From NCBI GenBank assembly GCA_023404095.1, contig JAEYDD010000051.1:1-64000 (forward strand): a DNA stretch of 64,000 bases, written 5' to 3'. Shown piece by piece: positions 1 to 8,437 of the stretch. The stretch is from Pseudomonadota bacterium. Lineage in GTDB: Bacteria > Pseudomonadota > Alphaproteobacteria > Rhizobiales > Rhizobiaceae. Position numbers and translations under genes: made by a program. The notes below the pieces were generated by a model. That model saw nothing but the letters and a program-made list of their open reading frames with translations. It was not told the origin of the DNA and made no database searches. Position 1 is the stretch's first letter. Each line of letters begins with the position of its first letter.

Positions 1-2
1 TC

Positions 3-95
3 GACGGATGGATCGAGGATTACAACGAAATCCATCCCCATTCCGCCCTCAAGATGGCTTCCCCTCGGCAGTTCATCAGGGCTAAATCAAACTAG
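3..95 (+). mobile_element. IS3-family transposase (OrfB) C-terminal fragment
   Basis: The frame from base 3 reads a 30-residue tail with the typical IS3 OrfB ending (WIEDYNEIHPHSALKMASP followed by a Phe and a basic tail) and stops at TAG 93-95. The pattern W-(I/V)-x-x-YN-x-x-x-PHSAL-x-x-x-SP-x-x-F is characteristic of the rve/DDE integrase end of this family. The 5' part lies outside the window, so it cannot be told whether the element is intact. No terminal inverted repeat could be identified between its stop and the hipA relic downstream. Confidence 0.75.
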
Positions 96-126
96 CCGAT
101 CTGTCCGATGAAACGGGGAGCACTCC

Positions 127-1274
127 AAGGTGCTTGATGTCAGGCTGTACGGGGAGCCGGTTGCGACCCTTACGAACCTGCCGGATGGGCGAACCATCTT
201 TGCATTCAACGAAGACTAGATCGAAAATGAGAAGAGGCCAACGCTCAGTTTGTCCTTCAAGGACCCGTTCGGCGCCCTGATCACCAAACCCCGGCCGTAC
301 AGCATCGTCGTCCCGCCATTCTTTTCGAACCTGTTGCCAGAAGGGCGGCTGCGCAAATACCTTGCCGAACGCGCCGCTTGGCCGCGACCTGCCCGGTGCG
401 GTGACAGTTCATCCGTCGGAAGGCGATGACCTCCCACCGGAAGACGACCAGGCGGCTGTCGAAGTCCGACCGAATGCGTTGCGGTTCTCCCTGGCCGGTG
501 GCCAACTGAAATTCTCGGCCTTCAAGAACCCCGCGAAGGGCGGCGGGCCGACGATCCCAGCCGAGGGGACAGGCGGATCATGGATCGTGAAGCTGCCCTC
601 CCAGCAGTATGGTGCGTGGCGGAGAACGAATTCTCCATGATGACCATCGCTGGCATGGTGGGCATAGACGTTCCGGACATCCGGCTTGTCGAGCTGGACG
701 CCGTGATCGGCCTGCCTCAGGGGGTGGGCGAACTGCACGGGCAGGCGCTGGCAATCAGGCGCTTCGACCGCCCCGCCGATGGACCGGTGCACATCGAGGA
801 CTTCGCGCAGGTCTTCGGTGTGAAACCCGACGACAAGTGCAGCAAGGGCAACTACCGGTGATCGGCCGCGTACTCGGCATCGAGACGAGCACAGCCGATA
901 TGGCGGAGTCATCCGGCGGCTGGTCTTCAGTACGCTGATCGGCAATGGCGACATGCATCTCGCCGCACTCCCGCGCTCTCGCCCGCTTACGACCTGCTAT
1001 CGACCACCCCTATATCGAAGGAGAAGATTCGGCCGCGCTGAATTTTTCGCGCACGAGAAGGATGGCGGAACTATCGAGGGATGAGCTGGCACATCTGGCC
1101 GCCAAATCTGCGCTGACCGAAAAGCTGGTTCTGGACACAGCACGCGAGACCGTCCAGCGTTTCAAGGATACCTGGGAGGCCGAGAAAAACAACCTCCCCA
1201 TGGCGGCGAAGGTCCGTGAATATGCACATTTGCCGACGATCGAGCTGTATCGGGAATTCACGCAAGCTTCCTGA
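127..1274 (+). pseudogene. hipA: hipA-type toxin kinase, multiply frameshifted relic
   Basis: Successive reading frames carry HipA family blocks in the right order: an N-terminal VLDVRLYGEPVATL segment, then a TAG stop at 218-220, then FSNLLPEGRLRKYLAERA; after a shift, GRDLPGAV and LRFSLAGGQLKFSA, then GGSWIVKLPSQQY; after further shifts, ENEFSMM, LAIRRFDR, HIEDFAQVFGV, the NGDMH region and a final LNFSRTRRMAELSRDELAHL block ending at 1274. HipA proteins are Ser/Thr kinases of the HipBA toxin-antitoxin system that phosphorylate glutamyl-tRNA synthetase. An in-frame stop and at least three frame changes make this copy inactive. No hipB antitoxin is visible upstream, where the IS3 remnant sits, so the antitoxin was probably lost. 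The original start codon is not clear. Confidence 0.8.
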
Positions 1275-1898
1275 ACAAGGACGCCCCATGGAAAAGGTCT
1301 TAGTCCGGATCATCCTCGGGTATTTCGATCCTCAACTGCTCCAGAACCCGGCCGGCATTTTCCAGCCGGACATAAAGGCTCAATTTCAACATGGTTCGTT
1401 CGAGGCCAAACCTGTCTATCAGATATTGCAACTACTCAGGCGCATCACGGCTCTCATGTGCACTCTGAAGGATCTTCCAACCCACCACCTGGAAGTTTGG
1501 ACCCCCTTCCGCTTTAATCAGCTCCGAGAACGGCCCGCCCTTGAATTCGATAGTTTCATTTACCCAAGTTCCGATCGGCCGTACTGCCGCAACAGTAGTT
1601 CAGGGTTCGTCGAACTTTCGTACAGGCAGATCGGTATGGACGCGGGCGTGAGCCGGAAAAGCTGGTCAACCAATGTGGCGGTGTACAACAGTGTCTCCAG
1701 ACCCAAGGCAACGTTTCATGCGGCGCTCTCCTCGGACGATCGTAGGTAGTCACGGCGAGGGCGTAGAATCCTGTCAGAGTTCAAAGGGGACAGCACGTGT
1801 CGGAGACCTTCCCATCCATGCGAGATACCGCCCATCTGGCCCGGATGAGCCGTTGTTCAGGAAAACGTTGTCGATTGCCGGTGCGCGATATTCGCCCA
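1275..1898. other. no intact gene; decayed sequence between hipA and recombinase relics
   Basis: No open frame here looks protein-like. On the minus strand, in more than one frame, short plausible coding pieces occur around 1330-1600 (for example a segment reading ELIKAEGGPNFQVVGWK), interrupted by stops. These suggest another broken minus-strand gene that I could not assign to a family. The plus-strand frame across 1216-1749 has unlikely composition and is treated as a shadow. Confidence 0.4.
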
Positions 1899-2885
1899 TC
1901 AACCTGATAGCCAGCCACAGATGATCGGGCTCGAGGATATCGTAGGAATCAAAAATCTTTCGATCTTTGCAGCTGCCATCCAGGCGTTGAGCGCTTCCAC
2001 CCGAAGGCCGGTGACATAGACGATCTTGTACTCCTCGCCTGTCGTCGTTTTGGTGCGACCGAGATGGATGGCGAGAGAGGGCAGGGGAGGGCCTTCAGGC
2101 ACTTCGATTGGCGGCTCCACCGTCAACTGCTCCCTGCGAAGGCCGGTTGTCTCGCTGCGCCGGCAACCGCCGGAGGCGAAGGCGACCATCAGCAGCGCCC
2201 GTCGCGCAACCCGTAGACTATCGGTGCCGCAGCTCGCCAGCAATTTGGCCAACACGTCACCGGTGACAGCCTTGGCACTCTTGCGAGGCCGCGGCCGCCG
2301 CACGGCAAGACGAATGGCGGACTTCAGGGCCGGGGACGCGAAGGCGCCATCCTGGTCGCGCCCCTGTGTCAGGGTCGACCAGATAGCCAGCCAGCGGCGC
2401 TCGGTCGCCGGCGTGTGCGGGCCGACGACCCTGAGAAACCCCTGTTGGCGAAGGCTCTCGTCGACCTCGCCCGGTATGCCGTGATCGGGATCGGCCTCGC
2501 TCCGTTGCAGATCCCACAGGTGATGACGACGAATTTCAGGAGGAGGGCGTCGGGGGCTGGCCAGGGCAGCGACCGTCCTGTTGCCGCTAACGACCAGGCC
2601 TGCAGGTCTGCCAGATCAGAGGTCAGTGCCCGAAGGGTATTGTCGCCCATTCGGTGGTTGACGAGATGCCGCAGCGTCTCGGGCCGTAGGATCCGCTGCG
2701 GCCGTGCAGGAAATAGCCGCGCTTGTCTACCAACCGATCAGGCACATGCACCAGGACCTGGCCGGCCAATCCGCCAACATCATGCTGCCGGACCTCGACC
2801 TTGAGGAAACCGTTGTCCGCCGCCGTGCACGGCCGCTTTACCAACTGCGGCGGAGCTGCTTCGTCCTTCCCGCCAAGCGAGAAGC
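1899..2885 (-). pseudogene. tyrosine site-specific recombinase relic next to repC
   Basis: The 1899-2303 segment has recombinase catalytic-domain features: an ALLMVAFASGG core, Arg-Ser-E with LRREQL (box I Arg region), then LAIHLGRTKTT and an LNAWM segment. Upstream pieces in shifted frames (2369-2650, beginning MGDNTLRALTSDLADLQAW, and 2257-2517) supply the N-terminal SAM-like domain, so at least two frameshifts separate the parts. After the AWMAAAKIE segment the frame runs into unrelated sequence and stops, so the HxxR and catalytic Tyr region is absent. From memory, integrases of this kind often flank repC on rhizobial plasmids, where they could mediate multimer resolution or cointegration. 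This copy should be inactive. Confidence 0.75.
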
Positions 2886-2920
2886 AGCTCCGGTCCGATA
2901 AACATGCCGGCAGCCCAGGA

Positions 2921-4126
2921 TCATCCGTCGGCCCTTCCTGCTCCCGTGCGCAGCAGCGCCATCACCATGGGGCCCAGGGAGAACTCCCCTCGCTTGGCCT
3001 TCCCGGTCAGGTCGCGCAAATAGCCGCCTGCAGAATTGATATGACCCGCGCGCTCGTAGATGCAGGCCACCACGGTCGCTGCGGCCGCTTGGCCCATGAT
3101 CTCGCACGCCTCCTCATAGGCCGAGGGGCTGATGCCCAGCATTGAGCGAATGGTGACGGCGGCCATCATGAAGTCCCGCCAATTGCCGACAACGCCATTC
3201 GGACCGAACGGTTTGCTTTCGGGGCAGGCACGCAACACCATTTCAAGCGGCAGTGGGCTGATCGGTCCCGTCTTCCGTTCTGGTCGCTTCGATTTTTCGC
3301 CCTGCTCTGTTCGAGAGCTAGGTTCAAGTTCATTGCTGGATTCGGTATTTGAATTCTGTATGTGGCAACCGAATACGTTGTCATTGCCATCGCTTTTTTC
3401 GAAAAACTCCTGATTTTCCAGCCGGTTGACGACCTCTTCCCTCAACAGGGCCAGCTCGTCTGCAAGATTTTCCAGATTTTCGGCAGTCGGCCTTCGTGGA
3501 ATCCGCCCCACAATATCGATGTAGCAGGCCTCGATCGCATCCCAGTCTCCTGGTGCTCCCTCATCTATCGCAGCGCTGATGAGCTTGCGGACGTCGCGGC
3601 GGCAGACCGTCAATCTGTCCTTCAGAAGACGAAAGCGGCGCTGTTCGGCAGCAACCTTCTGGGCCATCGCTGCGAGCTCTTCGGAACGGACCAGCAGCGG
3701 AGCCAGGCTGAAACCGAAGGCTTCCTCGACGGAGCCATCATCGTTCTTGCGGGCATAGCGCTTGCCATTTGGGCTATCCTTGCGAACAATCAGCCCAGCG
3801 TCGACCAGTGCTGCGAGATTCTTTCGCAGCGTGGTGCCGGCGATGCCGTTGGCGCGCGCAGTCAGTTGTGCATTCGACGGGAAGACGACCAGGCCCGCAT
3901 CGCTGCTCAATTCCTGTGCCGGGTAGAACGATATCAGGGCGTTGAGGACCGCAAGCGCACGGTCCTGGAGCCCAAGCAGGCTTCGCGCATCGGCGGCGTC
4001 GCGCAACACACGCCACTTGTCGACCGTCTTTCCTTCGGGGACGTCCATCGCCTGCTTTTGACGTTGCACCAGGGCAAGCGTCATCGATCGCCGCCCAAAG
4101 GGCGTCGTCACATATCCACTCTCCAT
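2921..4126 (-). CDS. repC: plasmid replication initiator RepC
   Basis: RepC is the initiator of repABC replicons and, in characterised plasmids, binds an origin lying within its own coding sequence. The 401-residue product has the family N-terminus (VTTPFGRRSMTLALV), the winged-helix initiator region (RANGIAGTTLRKNLAALVDAGLI), a central segment with LLKDRLTVCRRDVRKLI, a variable polar linker around residues 255-290 and the conserved C-terminal block with NWRDFM and GISPSAYEEA. I chose ATG 4126 because an AAAGGT Shine-Dalgarno lies about 8 bases upstream; an in-frame TTG at 4141 would bury that site. Length is normal for the family. It is last in repABC and separated from repB by the ctRNA-bearing intergenic region that normally controls its translation. 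Confidence 0.95.
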   Translation of the reverse strand: MESGYVTTPFGRRSMTLALVQRQKQAMDVPEGKTVDKWRVLRDAADARSLLGLQDRALAVLNALISFYPAQELSSDAGLVVFPSNAQLTARANGIAGTTLRKNLAALVDAGLIVRKDSPNGKRYARKNDDGSVEEAFGFSLAPLLVRSEELAAMAQKVAAEQRRFRLLKDRLTVCRRDVRKLISAAIDEGAPGDWDAIEACYIDIVGRIPRRPTAENLENLADELALLREEVVNRLENQEFFEKSDGNDNVFGCHIQNSNTESSNELEPSSRTEQGEKSKRPERKTGPISPLPLEMVLRACPESKPFGPNGVVGNWRDFMMAAVTIRSMLGISPSAYEEACEIMGQAAAATVVACIYERAGHINSAGGYLRDLTGKAKRGEFSLGPMVMALLRTGAGRADG

Positions 4127-4180
4127 TTTCTTACCTTTCAAAAGGCAAAGAAAAGGCTTCGCCGAAAACGACGTGGACTC

Positions 4181-4209
4181 TTGACTGTGATTCCGGGAAA
4201 TGCGATTCT
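4181..4209 (+). promoter_or_regulatory. promoter of the repABC antisense RNA
   Basis: TTGACT (4181-4186) and GATTCT (4204-4209) are spaced by exactly 17 bases and face against repABC. This is the arrangement expected for the constitutive promoter of the counter-transcribed RNA between repB and repC. Confidence 0.7.
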
Positions 4210-4215
4210 CTTAGC

Positions 4216-4266
4216 GACCAAACTGAGAGAAGCCTTTCGGAACACCGTTTCGGAGGGCTTTTTCTT
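4216..4266 (+). ncRNA. counter-transcribed RNA (ctRNA, incA/repE type) in the repB-repC gap
   Basis: Transcription from the promoter at 4181-4209 would start near 4216 and run antisense to the repC leader, giving an RNA of about 50 nt that ends at the hairpin 4230-4260 and its T-run. In characterised repABC plasmids this small RNA pairs with the repC leader, lowers RepC synthesis and acts as a strong incompatibility factor. Location, orientation, size and terminal stem-loop all fit that class. The exact 5' and 3' ends are inferred. Confidence 0.75.
4230..4265 (+). terminator. intrinsic terminator of the ctRNA
   Basis: Bases 4230-4243 pair with 4247-4260 to form a 14-bp stem (three G-T pairs) around a 3-base ACC loop, followed directly by a run of T. 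It serves as ctRNA terminator. The same inverted repeat read from the other strand lies in the repC leader, where an alternative hairpin normally forms when ctRNA is bound. Confidence 0.75.
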
Positions 4267-4297
4267 TGCGCTGCTGCTCCCTTTTGCGTCCTATCGG

Positions 4298-5257
4298 TTA
4301 CTGCTTCGTCTTCTTGAACGCGGCATACAGGTCCGGAAGCGAGGAAAGGATGAACTCGCCGAAATCGGGAGCCACCTTCTCGTCCAGGACCAGTGTAAAG
4401 CTGCGCTCATCCTGCTTGTAGCGTGCCGGTTTGCTCCCGTCGTCCGCCAACCAGACCTGGGCTTTCGCCACCTTCGGCTTCTTCGGCGCGATCAGATCGA
4501 ACAGGCGTATGAACCGGTCGTCGGACGAAAGACCGGAAAGCCTGCCACCGTCCAACTCGCCGCGCACCAGTTCAACCGCGCCTTTGCGCTCCAGCCTTGC
4601 TGCGAATTCGATCCAGCGATCGCGTCCCGCCTTGGGGGCGGGGCCGATTGCACGGATAAACTCCGCCGGTACGCTGACGGCCGAAGAGATCAGCCGGGAA
4701 AGCCCTGTCTTGTCGACGCCGAGCGCGGCCATAATGATCTGCCGGCTGTATCCATTTACTTCCAGTTCGGCGGCATAGAGCGCACGCTCGATGAATGAAA
4801 GATCGTGACGGGCGCTGTTTTCCTGCCCCTGCGCCAGAACCAGCTCTTCGTCGCTCAGCGGCTTGACGGCCGCCTTGACAAGCATGCCCGCCGCCTTGAC
4901 GGCGCGCAGACGCCTGCGACCATAGGCGATCTGGTATCGGCCATCGATGTCCGGGTGCGGGCGCACCAGGATCGGAACCTGCTGGCCGTGCTCCCTGATC
5001 TGCCGGGCAAACTCTTCGAAATGCTCTGGCGCTTCCTCGAGACGATCGGTCACCTTCGGCGTATCGATCAGGTCGGGATCGAGCTCAACCAGCGACTGCG
5101 ACTTGAGCATTTCGATCGAGCGCGAAACCGCCCCGATCGCGCCGCGCGGCGCATAGTGGGGGGCAGGGGAGGCCTCGCGTGTCTTTGCCCCCTCGACGGG
5201 TTCGCCATCCGGCAGACGCACGCCGACAAGATCCGACAGCAGATGCTTTCTAGCCAT
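4298..5257 (-). CDS. repB: plasmid partitioning protein RepB (ParB family)
   Basis: RepB is the centromere-binding partner of RepA; it binds parS sites and spreads or bridges DNA for segregation. The 319-residue product starts MARKHLLSDLVG as is usual for RepB. It has the ParB/Spo0J nuclease-like N-domain at about residues 60-150, with QVPILVRPHPD, the GRRR arginine patch (113-116) and ENSARHDLSFIE (146-157), followed by a helix-turn-helix region (about 165-195). The C-terminal part ends in a basic tail and would dimerise. It lies between repA and repC, with its parS site in the repA-repB gap. Nothing is truncated. Confidence 0.95.
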   Translation of the reverse strand: MARKHLLSDLVGVRLPDGEPVEGAKTREASPAPHYAPRGAIGAVSRSIEMLKSQSLVELDPDLIDTPKVTDRLEEAPEHFEEFARQIREHGQQVPILVRPHPDIDGRYQIAYGRRRLRAVKAAGMLVKAAVKPLSDEELVLAQGQENSARHDLSFIERALYAAELEVNGYSRQIIMAALGVDKTGLSRLISSAVSVPAEFIRAIGPAPKAGRDRWIEFAARLERKGAVELVRGELDGGRLSGLSSDDRFIRLFDLIAPKKPKVAKAQVWLADDGSKPARYKQDERSFTLVLDEKVAPDFGEFILSSLPDLYAAFKKTKQ

Positions 5258-5312
5258 TGTTGGCTCCTTTCACCGAAGCGGTCGCGTGTTGCGTTGCGCC
5301 ATCACTGACGAA

Positions 5313-5328
5313 GTTGCCGGCTGGCAAC
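5313..5328. promoter_or_regulatory. parS: parS centromere site (repABC 16-bp palindrome)
   Basis: GTTGCCGGCTGGCAAC matches the repABC centromere consensus GTTNNCNGCNGNNAAC at every fixed position. It lies in the 99-bp gap between repA and repB, one of the usual places. No second perfect copy was noticed nearby. Confidence 0.9.
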
Positions 5329-5356
5329 GCTGCGATCTGGGATCTTGTCACGACGG

Positions 5357-6553
5357 TCATTTACGTCCCCAGGCCGTTTCGATCAGTTGGGCGATCTCGC
5401 CGTTGACGGAGTCCAACGCCTCCATGGCGCGGTCATAGGTGTTTCGGTGAAACTGGTCGCGGCTGACCTCGTAGAGCGTCTGCTTGGTGATCCCCGCATC
5501 GGATACGGCCGTGCTTTTCAGCATGGGATGGTTCAGCACGTGCTCACCGAACATGGTCCGCATGAATGAAACCATCTGGTTTTGGGGACCGTCGCCCGGC
5601 TCGTATCGGGTGATCAGGTATCGCATCCAGTCGTAGTCCATGCTGCCGCCGGCATCGGCCACCACACTGAGCAGCTCCGACGTCATCAGCAGGAACTGAC
5701 ACATCGACATTACGTCGAGCATCTGCGGATGGACGGTCACGAGAACCGCCGTGGCGGCGCAGAGCGCCGAAATCGTGAGAAAGCCCAGCTGCGGGGGGCA
5801 ATCGATCACGACGACATCGTAGTCGTCCGCAACGCCGGCGATCGCATCGTCCATCCGCGTGAAGAAGATGTTCTTGCGGTCGTTCGACGCCAGAACCCGC
5901 GCCGTATCGTGCTCGAACTCCATCAGTTCGAGGTTGCCGGGCACTAGGTCGAGGTTGGTGAAATAGGTCTTCTTGATGATGTCGCGGAGGTCGCGCCGTT
6001 CGCTGTCGTAGCGAACGGCGCCGTAGAGCGTCTCGTTCTCCCCGACGTCGAATTCCGGCTGATATCCGTGCAGCGCGGACATACTGGCCTGCGGATCCAG
6101 GTCGATCGCAAGCACGCGATAGCCGTTGAGCGCAAGATATTGCGCCAAGTGCGCGGCCGTCGTCGTCTTGCCGCTCCCGCCCTTGAAGTTCACAGCGGCT
6201 ATGACCTGCAGATGTTCATTGCCGCTCCGGCGCGGCAGGTAGCGGCGGTCATTCTTGCCGTTCGCCTCGAGATATTCGCGAAGCGCCTGGATCGTCTCTA
6301 CGGAATAGGAGCGTCGCCCGTTCGATCCGACGTCCGGCTGCGGTCCCTTGCCCTCTATCGAGAGGTGACGGAGATAGCCGTCATTGACACCGATCAGCTT
6401 GGCCGCTTCGATCGAAGAGAACGGGCGCAATGATTTACGCGCTTCCGGCGGATAGAGTTTCAGGCGATGTTCGTGCAGGCGCGCCGAAAGATCGCGCGCA
6501 TGCGCTCCGATCAGCTTATGGATCGCCTTCTGAAGCTGGCGGGGATTCTCCAC
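5357..6553 (-). CDS. repA: plasmid partitioning ATPase RepA (ParA family)
   Basis: RepA is the Walker-type ATPase that drives plasmid partitioning and autorepresses repABC. The product of 398 residues has an N-terminal winged-helix region (HRLKLYPPEARKSLRPF, then SSIEAAKLIGV and LRHLSIEGKGPQP), the deviant Walker A motif KGGSGKTT at residues 124-131, and a Walker B-type segment VVVIDCPPQLGF. I chose GTG 6553 (VENPRQLQKAI) because AGAGGAAG lies six bases upstream and the N-terminus then matches the family; an open frame extends to 6691, but its extra residues look unlike RepA. It is first in the operon, followed by parS and repB. Confidence 0.95.
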   Translation of the reverse strand: MENPRQLQKAIHKLIGAHARDLSARLHEHRLKLYPPEARKSLRPFSSIEAAKLIGVNDGYLRHLSIEGKGPQPDVGSNGRRSYSVETIQALREYLEANGKNDRRYLPRRSGNEHLQVIAAVNFKGGSGKTTTAAHLAQYLALNGYRVLAIDLDPQASMSALHGYQPEFDVGENETLYGAVRYDSERRDLRDIIKKTYFTNLDLVPGNLELMEFEHDTARVLASNDRKNIFFTRMDDAIAGVADDYDVVVIDCPPQLGFLTISALCAATAVLVTVHPQMLDVMSMCQFLLMTSELLSVVADAGGSMDYDWMRYLITRYEPGDGPQNQMVSFMRTMFGEHVLNHPMLKSTAVSDAGITKQTLYEVSRDQFHRNTYDRAMEALDSVNGEIAQLIETAWGRK

Positions 6554-6922
6554 GACTTCCTCTCGTACACACGGAAATTTTCGTAAACACAGCATTTCGC
6601 CGTGAGGATCGTCAAACGATTCCACATAACTTGGCAAGCGATTTAAGGTTAACAGAGGCTTAGCGCGGGGCTGCAATTGAGCCAAAAACACTGGAAGAAT
6701 ACATTTTCCTCAAAGTTTTCCGCTACTTAAATCATTCCGGCTGCGTTCTGCCGGATTGCAAGCGCCAGGAATTTTATCGGTGCACAACCCGAAAGAGCAT
6801 GCGTCCCGGCGCTCCGCTTCGCCTGAAACTGCGGCCGCAGAAGCCTCTGAGGAGAATCACTGCGTCATCGAAGCCGCACGGTGTTGGTAGAGGGACCCTT
6901 ATGGGCCCGCGGCTTGCTGGGT
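6554..6922. other. repABC upstream region
   Basis: This non-coding stretch should hold the repABC promoter and the RepA operator, both reading leftwards. An AT-richer section (about 6680-6740) and a short inverted repeat (CCGGC...GCCGG, around 6740-6757) are visible. No -35/-10 pair was convincing enough to call. Confidence 0.4.
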
Positions 6923-7051
6923 TCAATAGTGCAAGGCAGTGAGCACGATCCAGATCGGAATGCCCACCGAGACGAGCGTTGCAGCCAGGATCGATACGGT
7001 TTTCCATATGAAGGTCCGTTTGGCCCGCTGTCCGTCCCACTCGTAAGTCAT
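6923..7051 (-). CDS. small single-span membrane protein (42 aa), unknown function
   Basis: ATG 7051 is preceded by GGAGG about 8 bases upstream, and the frame closes at TGA 6923-6925. The product begins MTYEWDGQRAKRTFIWK, a positively charged N-terminus, followed by one hydrophobic helix (TVSILAATLVSVGIPIWIVL) and a very short tail ending in His-Tyr. The layout predicts an inner-membrane micro-protein with the N-terminus inside. I do not recognise a named family. It stands alone between repA and other small genes. The strong ribosome-binding site and typical helix make it more likely real than chance. Confidence 0.55.
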   Translation of the reverse strand: MTYEWDGQRAKRTFIWKTVSILAATLVSVGIPIWIVLTALHY

Positions 7052-7215
7052 ACCGAGATCCTCCGCGCGTTAACGAAACATTGCCCGCGGGGAGAGTCGA
7101 GTGCATTTGTGCAACAGCATCAGAATCAGTGCCCGACGCGCGGCGCCAATCCGACACCCTTTCAGATATGACCGTTTTTGTTGGAACCATCGGCGGCATC
7201 AGCCGTTGGCATCCC

Positions 7216-7371
7216 ATGAAGGGACTTCAAGCGCGCACCGGTCTGCAGGCAATGATGGCAGTCGTCATCATTGCGGCCATCCTCGTGACGGTCGTCAATA
7301 TTGCCAGCTTGCCGGTCCGGCAGCCCGATGGCAGGCTGGACGCACAGGAAAATGTCGTCGACCCGTCCTGA
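7216..7371 (+). CDS. possible small membrane protein (51 aa)
   Basis: The frame from ATG 7216 reads MKGLQARTGLQ, one hydrophobic stretch (AMMAVVIIAAILVTVVNIA) and a polar C-terminal tail ending DPS before TGA. That is the layout of a single-span membrane micro-protein. No good Shine-Dalgarno is seen before 7216; an in-frame ATG at 7168 is the alternative and is equally weak. Function is unknown. Treat as tentative. Confidence 0.35.
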   Translation: MKGLQARTGLQAMMAVVIIAAILVTVVNIASLPVRQPDGRLDAQENVVDPS

Positions 7372-7418
7372 CGTGCGTCCCAGCTCCACAGAAGACGCCA
7401 CCAAGCTGAACTTCGCTT

Positions 7419-7712
7419 CTATTCGAACAGCTTCCGCGCCGAGACCTTGATCTGACCCAGCGCGCGTTCGATCTCCGCCGCAAGACTATCTGCCATCTGC
7501 ACGAATTCCACGCGACGCGCGGCGCGAATGATTTCCGGCAATTGGTCGATAGACAGGAGGGCGCGCTCGACACAGGCCAGATCCTCGCACATTCCGCGAA
7601 AGCTCTCGTTGCGTTCGATCAGCGTATGGATTTGGGCGGCGTGCGTGGGAAACCGTCGAAGCGCCGATGCCAGTCCCTGATTCTTGTCCGTATCGGGTCC
7701 CGATCCTGCCAC
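7419..7712 (-). CDS. conserved hypothetical helical protein (97 aa)
   Basis: I place the start at GTG 7712, which has GGAGGAA about 8 bases upstream; a longer frame to 7892 exists but its extra N-terminal residues have unlikely composition. The 97-residue product is soluble and mainly helical, with an IHTLIERNESFRGMCEDL segment and a C-terminal amphipathic helix (SLAAEIERALGQIKVSARKL) that may form a coiled coil. No known domain was recognised. It is transcribed towards the repABC operon and separated from it by small ORFs. Confidence 0.6.
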   Translation of the reverse strand: MAGSGPDTDKNQGLASALRRFPTHAAQIHTLIERNESFRGMCEDLACVERALLSIDQLPEIIRAARRVEFVQMADSLAAEIERALGQIKVSARKLFE

Positions 7713-8089
7713 CCTCGTATTCCTCCGATCGCTGAGGCGAGATGCATTCCCAGGCGGAGCATATCGTGCAGTGGTCCCCCCGGGGCGTAAGATACCTGAG
7801 AATACAGGTGTGTGTTGCGGCTGGCGGAGCATGGATAGAGCCGAACGCAGCAATTCAAGGGCCTGCACGCTCAGCGCGGCGTTGCCGATCACACGCCGCC
7901 TTTCTCGGTGCTGTCCTCGTCATCGGCGCGAGCGCTGAAGCGGCACCCGCGTCCGATTCCGACCATAGAGCCTACGCGATGCTACGGGCATCGATGCAGA
8001 ATGCGCGTTAGGGTGAAGATGCGCGCCAGGTCCATTCATCAGGTTTCGGTGCGCCTTGCGGTGGTTCGTGGTGCAGCGGAGGGCTGGAC
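7713..8089. other. intergenic, divergent promoter region, no gene seen
   Basis: This lies between the minus-strand 97-aa gene and the plus-strand YiaW-type gene. It should contain both promoters. Short frames on either strand lack ribosome-binding sites and look non-coding. Confidence 0.4.
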
Positions 8090-8437
8090 GTGTTCCTGGA
8101 TTATTTTGCTCTCGGTGTCCTGCTCTTTGTCGTCCTCACGCTCTTCTACGGGATCATTGCGATCCACGATATTCCCCATCTGATTGCCAAGGCGCGCAAT
8201 CATCCACACCAGGACGCGATCCACATCGCCGGCTGGGTCAGCCTTTTCACGCTTCACGCGATCTGGCCATTCCTTTTCATCTGGGCCACGCTCTACCGCG
8301 AGGACCGAGGCTGGGGCATCCGGCCTGACGGCAAGATGCAAAGCGAAGCCGAGGCGAATGCGGAAGTTGCCGTTCTCCAGGCGCGCGTCCAGGAGCTTGA
8401 GGAGCAGCTCAAACTGCAGACGAGGGAGCCCGCCTGA
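8090..8437 (+). CDS. yiaW: DUF3302 / YiaW-family inner-membrane protein
   Basis: The 115-residue product starts at GTG 8090 with GGAGG upstream and has a first hydrophobic helix (residues about 5-27), the family segment IHDIPHLIAKARNHPHQDAIH, a second helix (about 48-68, WVSLFTLHAIWPFLFIWATL) and a C-terminal coiled-coil-like tail rich in Glu and Gln. This is the DUF3302 layout of E. coli YiaW. Such proteins sit beside a HlyD-type adaptor (YiaV), and here the next gene starts at 8437 with a one-base overlap, so the pair is translationally coupled. The biochemical role is not established. Confidence 0.85.
   Translation: MFLDYFALGVLLFVVLTLFYGIIAIHDIPHLIAKARNHPHQDAIHIAGWVSLFTLHAIWPFLFIWATLYREDRGWGIRPDGKMQSEAEANAEVAVLQARVQELEEQLKLQTREPA

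Noticed and set aside
1216..1749. A 177-codon plus-strand frame after hipA
   Set aside because: No ribosome-binding site, no recognisable motif, and the opposite strand shows better (though broken) coding traces. Left as unassigned decayed DNA.
2578..2600. A parS-like sequence (GTTGCCGCTAACGAC) inside the recombinase relic
   Set aside because: It does not fit the 16-bp spacing of the repABC parS consensus, unlike the perfect match at 5313-5328.
3362..4798. A 478-codon plus-strand frame antisense to repC and repB
   Set aside because: It crosses the repB-repC control region and mirrors two well-identified genes; the residues show no family features. Only the short ctRNA is accepted on this strand.
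6774..7217. A 147-codon minus-strand frame overlapping the 42-aa micro-ORF
   Set aside because: Composition is atypical and there is no start signal; the micro-ORF in another frame has a strong Shine-Dalgarno and membrane topology and is preferred.
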